Shown: positions 43,373 through 53,514 of the stretch, in pieces
How the letters are laid out: every line of letters starts with the position of its first letter
How positions within the stretch are numbered: the first letter of the stretch is position 1
Origin: Tenuifilaceae bacterium CYCD
Lineage (GTDB): Bacteria > Bacteroidota > Bacteroidia > Bacteroidales > Tenuifilaceae
Direction: 5' to 3'
Length of the DNA stretch: 64,000 nt
NCBI GenBank assembly: GCA_036322835.1
Contig: AP027304.1
Location: 1,736,001 to 1,800,000, forward strand
Notes under the pieces: model-generated
Database searches by the model: none
Told to the model about the DNA's origin: nothing
What the model saw: the letters and a program-made list of their open reading frames with translations, nothing else
Translations under genes and position numbers: made by a program

Positions 43373-46300
43373 ATGTTTTGGAATATTTTTCGATTCGAGA
43401 TACAGTATAGGCTAAAAAGGCCTGCTACTTACATATATTTTGGAATATTCTTGCTCTTTAGCATCGTGATGCTGGTTAGCGAGAATGTTTCCATAGGGAT
43501 GATTCCTTCTGCAGCAAATATCAATGCTCCTTACGTGTTTGCGATTATGTCTGCAGTTTTTTCGGCATTTGGAATAATGGTTACTTCTGCCATGATGAGC
43601 ACTCCTGTGGTTCGTGATTTCGATCACGATACACATCATTTTATCTACAGCATGCCCATAACCAAGTGGCAATACCTGGGTGGACGATTTGCTGGCTCAA
43701 TGTTTATGACCATTATGGTTTTTATGTCGGTGCCTATTGGGTTGATGATTGGAATTGCATCGAACCACATATTTGGAATTCATGCGGGTAAACTTGGTGC
43801 GTTCAGCCTTTGGTCGTATTTTCAGCCGTTTTTCTTAATTGTAATTCCTAATATCTTCTTTGCTGGATCTATATTCTTCACCTTGGCCAGTTTAACCAAG
43901 AAGATGGTTTACAGCTATATGGGAAATGTTATTCTTTTGGTGGGTTACATTGTTGCCTTAAATCTTTTGGGTAACATCGATAATAGAAGTATTGGGGCAT
44001 TAGTTGATCCTTTTGGTCTATCATCGCTCGATTTAATGGTTCGTTATTGGACAATTGCCGATTTTAATACTAAGATTGTAAATCCAGATACCTATCTTAT
44101 ACTGAATAGGCTAATATGGATTGGTGTTGGTGTTGTAGCTCTGATTTTTGTTTACCGAAAATTCACCTTTACAACACCCAAATCGGCTTTGCGAAAATCG
44201 AAGGCAGAGAATGGCGATGATCAGAAAAGAGAATCAATCATTTTGCCACGATTCCAGCAATCGTTTAGTCTATTGCAGGAGTTGAAGCTTTGCGTTAAGC
44301 AAGCATGGATTTACTTTAAGGGAACAGCCACAGATTTTGCTTTTATAGCGATTATGTTGGCAGGTGTTGGCCTTGTTGCCTCGGGTAGTATTAGTATGGG
44401 ATCGCGGTACGACACCAACTTTTACCCTGTAACTCATTCTATGCTGGAGTCGGTTGGAGGAAGCTTTATTCTGTTTGTGATAATTGTACTCACTTTCTTT
44501 AGCGGTGAACTGGTTTGGAAGGAACGCTCAGTAAAACTCAGCCAGATATACGATACACTCCCTGTGCCATCGTGGGTTACATACACCTCAAAGTATATTG
44601 CAATGCTTTTGGTTACCATCCTGGTTCAGTTTGTAATAATGCTTACCTGTGTTGGAATTCAGATAAGCCATTCGTACTATGTGTTTGAGTTCGATCAGTA
44701 CTTTATCCAACTATTCGTTCTTGGATTAGCTAAGTACGCAATTTTACTATCGCTAATTATGCTGATTCAGGTGGTATCGTCGAATAAGTTTGTAGGATTT
44801 GTGTTTGTGATGGTTTACTACGTGGTAATGTCAGTGCTGTCGCAATTTGGTATGGAGGATGGTTTGCTACGTCCCAATGCTATTCCTTCATATATGTATT
44901 CCGATATGAACGGTTATGGCCCATTCCTTACTTCGGTAATTTGGTTTACTGTTTATTGGGGAGTATTTGCCGTGATACTAGCGTTGATTTCGAATCTATT
45001 CTGGAAACGGGGATCAGAGTTGGGATTTAAGGTGGCAATTGGTAAAGCAAAGGAACGTTTTGGCATCCGCACTATGAGACTAAGCCTTTATTCTTGTATT
45101 GTGCTGTTCCTTGGTGTTGGGGGATACATTTATTACAATACACACATCCTTAATAAATTTGAGACCTCTAAACATCGGGAGAAAAAGTTGGTCGAGTTTG
45201 AGAATCATTATAAATGGTTAAAGCAGAAACCACAACCCAAGATTGTTGATGCTAATGTTTTGGTTGATATATTTCCGCACGATGGTAAACTCAACATATC
45301 GGGGACATTCTTCCTGAAGAATTCCGAATCGGTTGCAGTTGACACTGTCTATGTGAATTTGCCAACCAGTAAAATAACCTTTAGCCAATTTAGTCTTGGT
45401 GGCGATAGCGTGAAACTTGAGGACGATTACTTCGGAATTTATAAGGTGGCGTTATCAAAATCCTTACAACCTGGCGATAGCTTGCCTTTAAAGTTTTCAT
45501 ACAAGTATTACGAAAAAGGATTTAATAGCAATCCGCAAACACTACTTGTTGATAACGGAACTTTCTTCAATAGCAAATCACTTTTCCCCACAATTGGCTA
45601 TAACGATGGCAATGAGTTGTCCGATAAGGATAAACGTAAAAAGTATAAGTTGCCCGAGCAAAAACGTATGCCATTGATTTCTGATACTGCAATGTGGCAG
45701 AATACATACCTAGGAAACGATGGTAACTGGATTCGATTTAAGGCAACGGTAAGCACATCGGCCGATCAGGTTGCAATTGCTCCTGGGCGCTTAGTTAAGC
45801 AGTGGAGCAACGAGGGCAGAAACTACTACACCTACCAGGTTGATGGAAAAATGCTCAACTTTTTCTCATTCCTTTCAGCGGAGTATCAGGTTGAGCGCCA
45901 ATCGTACAAAGGGATCGATTTGGAGGTTTACTATCACAAAGGCCACGAGTATAACCTGCCAAATATGTTTAAGGCTATGCGGCAGTCGTTGGATTATTTC
46001 CAGAGTAATTTTGGACCATTCCAGCACAAGAATCTTCGCATTGTTGAGTTCCCTAGATATGAGTCTTTTGCCCAGAGTTTCCCAACTACAATTCCATATT
46101 CCGAGAGCATTGGTTTTATAGCCGATTTGCGAGATACGCTTGATATCGATTATGTTTTTTACGTTACTGCCCACGAAATTGCGCATCAGTGGTGGGCGCA
46201 TCAGGTGTGCGGTGCAAATGTTCAGGGAGCAACTCTTATGAGCGAATCGTTATCGCAGTATTCTGCTTTAATGGTGATGGAGAAGGAGTATGGTCGCGAT

Positions 46301-46948
46301 AAAATGCGAAAATTCTTAAAGTACGAGCTCGATAGATATTTAAGTTCCAGAAAGTACGAGCGAATAAAGGAGGATCCTTTATACCTAAACGAAAATCAAG
46401 GGTATATCCATTATAACAAGGGTAGTGTAGTAATGTATGGTCTACGGGATTATATTGGCGAAGAGAATCTGAACAACGTTTTAGCCAAGTTCGATGCCGA
46501 CTGGAAATTCCGCGAACCACCATTCCCAATCTCTACCAATTTCTTGGAGTATATAAACAGTGCAACTCCCGATAGCCTTAAGTATTTGATCGACGATATG
46601 TTTAAGACCATCACCCTTTACTCTAATCGGGCTGTTAAGGCTACTTACGCTGAGTTGCCCGACGGTAAGTATAAAGTGACTATCAATGTGAATGCCCAAA
46701 AATTTAGGGCAGACGAAAAGGGTATGGAAACCGAACAACCTTTCGATGATTATATCGATATTGGAGTTCTTGCAAAGAATGGCAAGGACGATAAGGTGCT
46801 TTATCTCCAAAAGTATAAGGTGCATTCCGGCGAGAATACTTTTGAGGTGATTGTTGATCAAAAACCCGAAGTTGCAGGGATTGATCCTATGAACAAGTTA
46901 ATAGATCGCGATAGCGATGATAATAGAGTAAGTGTAGAGAAAGTGTAG
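43373..46948 (+). CDS. ABC transporter permease fused to an M1-family aminopeptidase domain
   Basis: This 1191-residue protein has an N-terminal ABC permease part with two sets of membrane helices (~20-265 and ~310-560). A periplasmic region and a C-terminal gluzincin domain follow. The zinc motif is HEIAHQWWAHQ (His934-His938), with Glu in LMSESLSQY. The spacing from HExxH to that Glu is 19 residues rather than the classical 18. The ATP-binding subunit is encoded 10 bp upstream. This permease-M1 arrangement is a known Bacteroidetes architecture of uncertain substrate, presumably a peptide exporter or importer with built-in processing. Confidence 0.92.
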   Translation: MFWNIFRFEIQYRLKRPATYIYFGIFLLFSIVMLVSENVSIGMIPSAANINAPYVFAIMSAVFSAFGIMVTSAMMSTPVVRDFDHDTHHFIYSMPITKWQYLGGRFAGSMFMTIMVFMSVPIGLMIGIASNHIFGIHAGKLGAFSLWSYFQPFFLIVIPNIFFAGSIFFTLASLTKKMVYSYMGNVILLVGYIVALNLLGNIDNRSIGALVDPFGLSSLDLMVRYWTIADFNTKIVNPDTYLILNRLIWIGVGVVALIFVYRKFTFTTPKSALRKSKAENGDDQKRESIILPRFQQSFSLLQELKLCVKQAWIYFKGTATDFAFIAIMLAGVGLVASGSISMGSRYDTNFYPVTHSMLESVGGSFILFVIIVLTFFSGELVWKERSVKLSQIYDTLPVPSWVTYTSKYIAMLLVTILVQFVIMLTCVGIQISHSYYVFEFDQYFIQLFVLGLAKYAILLSLIMLIQVVSSNKFVGFVFVMVYYVVMSVLSQFGMEDGLLRPNAIPSYMYSDMNGYGPFLTSVIWFTVYWGVFAVILALISNLFWKRGSELGFKVAIGKAKERFGIRTMRLSLYSCIVLFLGVGGYIYYNTHILNKFETSKHREKKLVEFENHYKWLKQKPQPKIVDANVLVDIFPHDGKLNISGTFFLKNSESVAVDTVYVNLPTSKITFSQFSLGGDSVKLEDDYFGIYKVALSKSLQPGDSLPLKFSYKYYEKGFNSNPQTLLVDNGTFFNSKSLFPTIGYNDGNELSDKDKRKKYKLPEQKRMPLISDTAMWQNTYLGNDGNWIRFKATVSTSADQVAIAPGRLVKQWSNEGRNYYTYQVDGKMLNFFSFLSAEYQVERQSYKGIDLEVYYHKGHEYNLPNMFKAMRQSLDYFQSNFGPFQHKNLRIVEFPRYESFAQSFPTTIPYSESIGFIADLRDTLDIDYVFYVTAHEIAHQWWAHQVCGANVQGATLMSESLSQYSALMVMEKEYGRDKMRKFLKYELDRYLSSRKYERIKEDPLYLNENQGYIHYNKGSVVMYGLRDYIGEENLNNVLAKFDADWKFREPPFPISTNFLEYINSATPDSLKYLIDDMFKTITLYSNRAVKATYAELPDGKYKVTINVNAQKFRADEKGMETEQPFDDYIDIGVLAKNGKDDKVLYLQKYKVHSGENTFEVIVDQKPEVAGIDPMNKLIDRDSDDNRVSVEKV

Positions 46949-46968
46949 TTTGTTTGTTATTGCTAAGA

Positions 46969-47006
46969 AAACCCCACAGAGATTGAATTCTGTGGGGTTT
47001 CTTTTT
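46969..47006. terminator. Bidirectional terminator
   Basis: A 12-bp stem AAACCCCACAGA (46969-46980) / TCTGTGGGGTTT (46989-47000) is followed by CTTTTT, between the convergent ABC/M1 gene and the hybrid kinase gene. Confidence 0.85.
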
Positions 47007-47007
47007 G

Positions 47008-50000
47008 CTATTGCAAATATTTTTGAAGTATAGCCATTAGCCTTATGGGTTGTATTGGTTTCGATATATAGTCGGTGCATCCTGCCTCTAGGCATAGTTT
47101 GGCATCATTGTCCATGGCGTATGCTGTTTGTGCAATGATTGGTATCGTTTTATCAATATCCCTAATGGCTTTGGTGGCTTCCAGTCCACTCATTACTGGC
47201 ATTTTTACATCCATTAGTATCAGATCGATAGTGTTCTTTTTGAATTGCTCTACAGCCTCTTCACCATCGTTTGCCCTTATAATATTTATTTTAGTTCTTT
47301 TGATGAGGGCTTCAATCAATTTAAAATTGCTGTTTTCATCCTCGGCAACCAATATGGTTTTACTGTGCCAGTCCTTAATTGTGCTTTCGTTTCTTTGAAT
47401 GGGCTCTTGATTCATAGAGGAAGCGTTTTCATGGAGTGGTAATGTGAAATAAAAGGTAGAACCTTCGTTTAGGCGCGATTCAACGTAAAGTTGACCGCCA
47501 AGTAGCATTGCAATATTCTTGCTGATAACAAGGCCTAACCCAGTTCCTCTGTAGTGTATATTTCTATCGGTCTCGATTTTCGTAAATCGGTTAAAAATTA
47601 GTTTTTGATGTTCCTCCGATAAACCAATTCCTGTGTCCTTCACATAGAACTTTAGGATGCGGCATTCTGGAGTACTCTCTGTTTTATAACCAAATTCTAC
47701 GGATCCGGTATCCGTGAATTTAATTGCATTATCAACTAAGTTTGATATGATTTGCTGTATTCTAACGGGATCGGAATAAATTACTTTTTCTGAATCTTTG
47801 TTGTCGATTTGTAATACTAGGTCGATTTTCTTGCAGTATTCAATGTCTCTTTTCTGGACAAATATTCCTAAAATTTCCTTGAGTAGAGAGTTGATGTCGA
47901 ACTCTTTTTTGAAAATGTTGAGTTGTCCTGCTTCGATTTTGGCTATATTAATTATGTCGTCAATTAATTGAAGAAGCGTATTGCTGCTAATTGTTATTTC
48001 TTGGATAAATTCATCTTTTTCTTCCTTTGAGATGCAATCTTCCTTTAGGAGGTTTGCGAATCCAACAATTGCATTCATTGGAGTCCGAATCTCGTGACTC
48101 ATATTTGCAAGAAAAGCCGATTTGAGCCTGTCCGATTCTTCTGCTTTGTCTTTCGCAATTTCGAGTTGAGCAGTTCTTTCCTGTACGGTTTTTTCTAGGT
48201 GAAGTCGATGATGCTCCAGCTCTTCTTTCTGAACGGTAATCTCTTCGTTTTTCTGAATTATTTCAATTTCTGCTTCCTTCAGCTTTGTTATATCTGAATC
48301 AATGGCCACCAGTTTTTCAATTTTCCCTGACGAATCTACAATCGGCGTTATTGTGGTTTGCAGGTATACGGTTTTTCCGCTCTTAGTTGTAATTGGCGAT
48401 TCGTAAACAATCGATTGCTTTGTGGTGATACAGTTTTGAATAGTTTTGCAAATGTCGGGGTTGGGACTGGCTTCGAAAATGTTCGAATACTTTTCAAAGT
48501 ATTCTTCTTTTGAGTAGCCGTAAAGGCGAGTAAAACCATCGTTTACCCATAAGAAATCGCCATTTTCGTTCATTATTGTTACGGCATTATCTGTTTCGCG
48601 GGCTACAATCGATAGTTTTTCAAGTTCCTCATTAATTCTCATCAGAATTTCGCTCTGCTCCTGAAGTTCTTCGCTTTGTGCCGTCATTTCTTCAGCTTGC
48701 GATTGTAGTTCTTCTTTCTGCATTCGAATTTCCTCCGTACGCTCCTTAACAATTCTTTCAAGATTTTGCTTTTGGGATATCAGTATCCATGTATACGTTC
48801 TGATGGAAAGTACGAATGCCGCAGTAATTGCAATAATGTATAGGATGTATGCCGCGGTGGTTCTGTACCAGGGGGATGCTATGTGAAATTCAAACGAGCA
48901 TTCCTTGCTGGTGGTGTCGAAGATATTTTTTGCCATTACTCTAAAAGTATAGGCGCCTTCGTGCAGATTAGTGTATCCCTTGGTGGTCGACGTGGTCCAG
49001 TCGGACCAGTTGCTGTCGAATCCTTCAAGTTTGTAGCGGTACTTAATGCTGTATTCATCGCTAAATTCTGGCGAAGAGTAACTGAACGTTAGTGAGTTGT
49101 ATTTGTAGTCAATGGTATACTTAAACTGGTTGTTCTGAATATTTGATAGTATCTTCTTCCCAATATCTTCGGTAAAGTAATTTCCATAGAATATGCAAGA
49201 ATCATTGTTTATTCTTACTTCATTAATGCGTGCGTAGAACTCTTTTTGGTATGTCTTCAGTAACGATTTGTCAAACCGGAAAAGTCCTTCCGATCCACCA
49301 ATCCAAAATATTCCCTTGCTATCGACGTACGATGCAAGAGTCATCATGTTAGGGATTACATTAAAAGGTGCAGAGATATAATCATAACTACCGTTGCTTT
49401 GCCTGTTGGCAAGCACTATAGATCCGTGGTCGTTTACTAGATTGGAGATGTAAACATTGCCAGAGGGGTCTTCTGCAAGGCTATAAATATCTTTGTTTTT
49501 TCCTTCAAAAGTATAATTCAGAGTGGTGTCGGGTGAAAAGTTATCCGTGTTTTTGTTGTAGTGGAATAACCCTTGTTCCGTAGCAAAAAGGATATTTTTG
49601 TTTAGAGAATAAATCAGAATATTTTTTAATGATTGAAATCCTGCATCATTTGAGTAGAACTTTATTTGTATGGGGCTTAAGGGGTTTCCAGAAGGAGTTA
49701 TTCTTACTACACCATCACGGTATGTGCTGGCCCAGATCTCATTATTATCATTTTCAACTATCGATCGAATGCTTATTCCCGAATGTGGTATAAAACCTTT
49801 AGCGGAAAACTTGCCGTTTTGGTATTCAAGCACACCGATATTCTCCTCCGATCCGTATAGAATAACTGATGGGTTGCTAGGTAGTTGGTATAGTTTAAAG
49901 GCTGTGCTCGTGTTGTTTATTTTGGTAAGTTTTCCATTGTCAAAAACGAATATCCCTTCCACTGCTCCTATAAGCAATATTTCCTTGTTACTTTTAGGGG

Positions 50001-51177
50001 TCTTATATTTTAAAAATGACCATGTTTGTGATATTGGGCTTTGAATTTTGTTTATGTTTCCGTCTTTTAAGTAATATAATCCCTGTAAGGTTCCTATATA
50101 AAGGGTGTGATCATATTCTGTAATGGTTTGAACTATGCCCTCAAGTCCATGGTTTCCATTCCAAAATGAAATTGGGCTTGCATAGTCGTAACGCGAAATG
50201 CCTTTATCTTGAGCTATCCAAAGGTTTTCGTCCTTATCAAAGTAAAGTGAATGTATTTTGTTCTGGAGAATTCCTGTTTCTTTTGTTATTCTATATAGTA
50301 TTTGTCCATTTTCGTTTACAACCACACATCCCCCGCTATTTGTCCCAAGTATTATATCGCCGTTCTTACTAATTACCCCGCAGTAAACAAAATTATTGAT
50401 CAGTATTGGATTTGCGTCGGATTCAATATGGTTTAACCGATTGCTTTTTTCAGCATCTGGCTCGTATGAGTAAAGCCCTTTTATCCTATTGGCAAGTATT
50501 ACTTTGTTGTTTAGTTGTTTTGCAAAATGAAAGTCTTTGTTGATAAAATCAGTTCCAGATGGTGCTAAAATTAGAGAGTCGTTTGCAACTTTGAATAAAC
50601 CAAATCTTTCATCTTCCACATAAAGTTGTTTATCTAAGAAAAAAATGATTGAGAATGTGGACTTTGCTTTCCAGTATGAGAATCCAGTTTTACATAGCCT
50701 AATTAGGTACTCTGATGATCTGAAGTAGGCGCAATCTTCTGAGGTTAATATTTCTCGAATCACTCCAAATCCATTATGCCCTAAGGAGTCAATTAACGAA
50801 ATGAATTCAAATTTGCCATTGCTGGAGGGCTGTAAGTATCCAAGTTCATTGGTTCCGCCAATATAGATTGTGCCATCTTCGGTTTCGCCTAGGGCTCTTG
50901 CCGCATTTTTGTTTGGTAATTCAATAAGATCCCATTTATTTCCATCGTATACTAAAATACCATTTCCGTTGGCAAAAAACATTAATCCACCACGATCCTG
51001 TATTGTCCCCCAATTTTGAGGGTGACCGCGATGGCTATCTGTTTTGTAATTTGAAACGAAGGGGTAGCCAGTTTTATGGATAGTTGACTTTGCTGGGTTT
51101 ACAACACATACCATTATACTTGTTAAAACGATTAAAAGTATAACCTTTGTCTTGTTGTATGTTCGATTTGTTTTCAT
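47008..51177 (-). CDS. Hybrid sensor kinase: propeller repeats, Y_Y_Y, PAS, histidine kinase, receiver
   Basis: This 1389-residue protein has an N-terminal membrane or signal segment (~10-28) and a long periplasmic propeller region (~35-680). A Y_Y_Y domain (~690-766), membrane helix (~774-792) and coiled coil follow. A PAS domain (~850-970, with DNAVTIMNENGDFLWVNDGF) and a second coiled coil precede the kinase: phosphoacceptor His1028 in MSHEIRTPMN, then the N box SNLVDNAIKF and G box GTGLGLVISKN. The C-terminal receiver (~1273-1389) has Asp1323 in LILMDVKMPV. Unlike many Bacteroides hybrid regulators there is no AraC-type DNA-binding domain at the end, so output must go to another protein. 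Confidence 0.93.
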   Translation of the reverse strand: MKTNRTYNKTKVILLIVLTSIMVCVVNPAKSTIHKTGYPFVSNYKTDSHRGHPQNWGTIQDRGGLMFFANGNGILVYDGNKWDLIELPNKNAARALGETEDGTIYIGGTNELGYLQPSSNGKFEFISLIDSLGHNGFGVIREILTSEDCAYFRSSEYLIRLCKTGFSYWKAKSTFSIIFFLDKQLYVEDERFGLFKVANDSLILAPSGTDFINKDFHFAKQLNNKVILANRIKGLYSYEPDAEKSNRLNHIESDANPILINNFVYCGVISKNGDIILGTNSGGCVVVNENGQILYRITKETGILQNKIHSLYFDKDENLWIAQDKGISRYDYASPISFWNGNHGLEGIVQTITEYDHTLYIGTLQGLYYLKDGNINKIQSPISQTWSFLKYKTPKSNKEILLIGAVEGIFVFDNGKLTKINNTSTAFKLYQLPSNPSVILYGSEENIGVLEYQNGKFSAKGFIPHSGISIRSIVENDNNEIWASTYRDGVVRITPSGNPLSPIQIKFYSNDAGFQSLKNILIYSLNKNILFATEQGLFHYNKNTDNFSPDTTLNYTFEGKNKDIYSLAEDPSGNVYISNLVNDHGSIVLANRQSNGSYDYISAPFNVIPNMMTLASYVDSKGIFWIGGSEGLFRFDKSLLKTYQKEFYARINEVRINNDSCIFYGNYFTEDIGKKILSNIQNNQFKYTIDYKYNSLTFSYSSPEFSDEYSIKYRYKLEGFDSNWSDWTTSTTKGYTNLHEGAYTFRVMAKNIFDTTSKECSFEFHIASPWYRTTAAYILYIIAITAAFVLSIRTYTWILISQKQNLERIVKERTEEIRMQKEELQSQAEEMTAQSEELQEQSEILMRINEELEKLSIVARETDNAVTIMNENGDFLWVNDGFTRLYGYSKEEYFEKYSNIFEASPNPDICKTIQNCITTKQSIVYESPITTKSGKTVYLQTTITPIVDSSGKIEKLVAIDSDITKLKEAEIEIIQKNEEITVQKEELEHHRLHLEKTVQERTAQLEIAKDKAEESDRLKSAFLANMSHEIRTPMNAIVGFANLLKEDCISKEEKDEFIQEITISSNTLLQLIDDIINIAKIEAGQLNIFKKEFDINSLLKEILGIFVQKRDIEYCKKIDLVLQIDNKDSEKVIYSDPVRIQQIISNLVDNAIKFTDTGSVEFGYKTESTPECRILKFYVKDTGIGLSEEHQKLIFNRFTKIETDRNIHYRGTGLGLVISKNIAMLLGGQLYVESRLNEGSTFYFTLPLHENASSMNQEPIQRNESTIKDWHSKTILVAEDENSNFKLIEALIKRTKINIIRANDGEEAVEQFKKNTIDLILMDVKMPVMSGLEATKAIRDIDKTIPIIAQTAYAMDNDAKLCLEAGCTDYISKPIQPIRLMAILQKYLQ

Positions 51178-51351
51178 GGTTGCTTTAAAGCCGCTTCAAT
51201 ACAACAATTGGTACGATAGGGTAAATATAAAAAAATAAGTACAATTGCGCTATATTTATATTATATGATTGAATAATAAATGGATAAAATATTGATGATG
51301 TATTCTTTTTGTATTGTGAAAACTGGTTTTTTATAATGGCAATGAATAAAA

Positions 51352-51372
51352 AAACGGAGCAACGCTCCGTTT
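51352..51372 (-). terminator. Terminator downstream of the DUF3078 gene
   Basis: A perfect 9-bp stem AAACGGAGC/GCTCCGTTT with a 3-base loop. On the minus strand it is followed by a run of seven T, as expected for the DUF3078 transcript. Confidence 0.85.
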
Positions 51373-51400
51373 GAAATAGTCTAATATCCTTTACTGAACT

Positions 51401-52354
51401 TTAGAATTTAAAGGAAACTCCTACGCCTAAAAGTTCCTTAAACTGAACCCTTGGTTTCTTCTCGTTTTCCTCTATTGTTTTATTGTTATTGGAGTCCTTG
51501 CCTATCTTTATTTTATCGTCGTATATAAGTTGAGTGTTTACATTTACACTGATGTATTTATTGATTTTAAGTGCAATAAGCGTTTCCCAGTTTACCACAA
51601 TGTTTTGTGGATCTTCAATGTAGTTGGAGAAAAGATCGAGTTTGGTGGTGAAGGTTACATTTTTCATGAATTCGCTCTTGAAATCATTTTTACTATATAT
51701 CATTCTGATATATCCTCCAAATTCGCTTTTCACCTTTTTGCCAATATCCACGCCAAATGCGCCTGCATTAGATAGCGCAGTATCATTGACAAAAGTTAAT
51801 TTAGATGTGATAGGTGCGGCAAATATGCTTAGGTATGCATTGGGTTTATAGTCAACACCTAACGCTCCCACTAAGTAGGCGGGTGCAAAGAAGTTTGATA
51901 TTTTTGTGCGTGTGGAGTCTGTTGGGTAGTTGTAGCCCGTGGACATTTGTGTTTTAAAGTTTAGCAAAACGGCATAGTAGAAACTCTTTCTGGCTTCTCT
52001 GCCATACTTAGAGAGAATATCTATTTTGTCATCGGTTTTTTTTGTGTATTTAATCCCTTCTTGGTTTAAAATTCCATAACCCAAGTCTAGGGAGTTGTCC
52101 CATGCTGTTTTGCCATTCTTGTAGTTGGCAAACGCACTTAAAACCCCGTTTATGGCATACGAACTTTGTCCTCCTGCGGCCCAGTTGGTTAGAGAGGTTT
52201 GAGCAAGTGTTGCCCCAACTACGCATCCTTTTTTCCATCCATCCAAGGAGTCTTTTGTTTGCGTTTTTAGTTTGGTTTCGGCTTCGGTTACTTGACCATA
52301 GCTGCTTGCCATCATGCCAAGCAATACAATAGTGCTAACTAGTTTCAACTTCAT
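51401..52354 (-). CDS. DUF3078-family secreted/outer-membrane protein
   Basis: This 317-residue protein has a signal peptide (MKLKLVSTIVLLGMMASSYG). The GCVVGATLAQTSLTNWAAGG block is a hallmark of DUF3078, followed by alternating beta-strands that suggest a barrel or sandwich, ending with the aromatic terminus GVGVSFKF that fits an outer-membrane barrel. Function is unknown. It is a single gene with a clear terminator. Confidence 0.88.
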   Translation of the reverse strand: MKLKLVSTIVLLGMMASSYGQVTEAETKLKTQTKDSLDGWKKGCVVGATLAQTSLTNWAAGGQSSYAINGVLSAFANYKNGKTAWDNSLDLGYGILNQEGIKYTKKTDDKIDILSKYGREARKSFYYAVLLNFKTQMSTGYNYPTDSTRTKISNFFAPAYLVGALGVDYKPNAYLSIFAAPITSKLTFVNDTALSNAGAFGVDIGKKVKSEFGGYIRMIYSKNDFKSEFMKNVTFTTKLDLFSNYIEDPQNIVVNWETLIALKINKYISVNVNTQLIYDDKIKIGKDSNNNKTIEENEKKPRVQFKELLGVGVSFKF

Positions 52355-52580
52355 GTCGGTATATGTTTTTATTGTTGTTAAATATTAATAATCACCAAGG
52401 ATTAATCTAAATAGGTTTCAGAAAACATTACTTCAATATTCAGTATTCTAATATACTAAAATATCTGTTTGTGGAAAAGTAATGCTGTAAAATGATGAAG
52501 ATTCTACGGTGATCCACGAGTTTAAATGTTCAAAAGCATTTTTATTCGTTTTAAACCTCTGAGAGTTATATAATTCAAAC

Positions 52581-53453
52581 ATGAAAATTAACCTCATGAT
52601 AAAAATTAAATCACTTGCCGGTAGTAATCTCGATACATTGTTCGAAGCTTTCTCTATGGCCTTTGTCGATTATAATATCCAACTCAACAGGGCTGAACTC
52701 GAAAAGATGTTGAATCGGCGTGGCTTTATAGCCGAATTGTCGTTTGGTGCATTCGATAACGATAGGTTGGTTAGCTTCACTTTCAACGGAATAGGAATAT
52801 ATAATGGATTAAAAACGGCATACGATACAGGTACCGGAACGCTAAAGAAGTATCGAGGTCAGGGATTGGCATCGAGGGTTTTTACCGAGTCAATTCCATC
52901 TCTGGTGAGCGCAGGGGTTAAGCAATACCTGTTGGAGGTTTTGCAGGATAATACTAGTGCAGTTTCTGTTTATACCAAGCAGGGATTTGAGGTTGTTCGG
53001 GAGTATAACTACTTTGTTCAGGAGATGACAGCAGTTAGGCTTTATAGCAGGATAATTGCATCCGATTACTTGTTGAAAGAGATTTCTTTTTCCGATATTA
53101 TAGGCGTTGAGGATTGGTGGAATTTTTCGCCATCGTGGCAGAATAGCTTTGAGGCGATTAGTCGTAAAGTTTCCGATTTTACAGCATTTGGTGCTTTTTG
53201 TAATAGTAAACTGGTTGGTTACGGAATACTAGAACCTTCGTCGGGTGATATAACTCAGATTGCTGTAGATAAAAACCATCGACGGAATGGTGTTGCAACC
53301 TCAATTCTAGGCCGAATGCTTGAAAGAAATACGCATAGTAGCATTAAGTTGATCAATTCTGATATCGCTTGCGAATCTGTAACTAAGTTTATGGAAACGA
53401 ATGGCATTCCAATCAGTGGAAAACAATTTGAGATGATAAGGAGGCTGGTTTAA
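52581..53453 (+). CDS. Tandem-GNAT acetyltransferase
   Basis: This ~290-residue cytoplasmic protein contains two GNAT domains. The first (~5-145) has RGQGLASRVFTESI, the acetyl-CoA-binding Arg/Gln-x-x-Gly-x-Gly/Ala loop. The second (~155-288) has HRRNGVATSILGRML. The substrate is unknown. Starts at 52581 or at the ATG at 52596 are both possible; the latter gives MIKIKSLAGSNLDTLFEAF. The gene converges with the CPBP protease gene across a small hairpin. Confidence 0.88.
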   Translation: MKINLMIKIKSLAGSNLDTLFEAFSMAFVDYNIQLNRAELEKMLNRRGFIAELSFGAFDNDRLVSFTFNGIGIYNGLKTAYDTGTGTLKKYRGQGLASRVFTESIPSLVSAGVKQYLLEVLQDNTSAVSVYTKQGFEVVREYNYFVQEMTAVRLYSRIIASDYLLKEISFSDIIGVEDWWNFSPSWQNSFEAISRKVSDFTAFGAFCNSKLVGYGILEPSSGDITQIAVDKNHRRNGVATSILGRMLERNTHSSIKLINSDIACESVTKFMETNGIPISGKQFEMIRRLV

Positions 53454-53460
53454 ACCGAGG

Positions 53461-53492
53461 AGAGGAGTCTGTATAGAGTAAACTCCTCTTTT
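53461..53492. terminator. Hairpin between convergent GNAT and CPBP genes
   Basis: An 8-bp stem AGAGGAGT (53461-53468) / ACTCCTCT (53482-53489), whose last base begins a run of four T (53489-53492) on the plus strand, fits a weak terminator. Confidence 0.55.
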
Positions 53493-53514
53493 CATCTCGA
53501 TTCTGAATGTATTC

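Noticed and set aside
47008-47100. AraC-type DNA-binding domain at the C-terminus of the hybrid kinase
   Set aside because: The reading frame stops directly after the receiver domain, and no HTH sequence follows.
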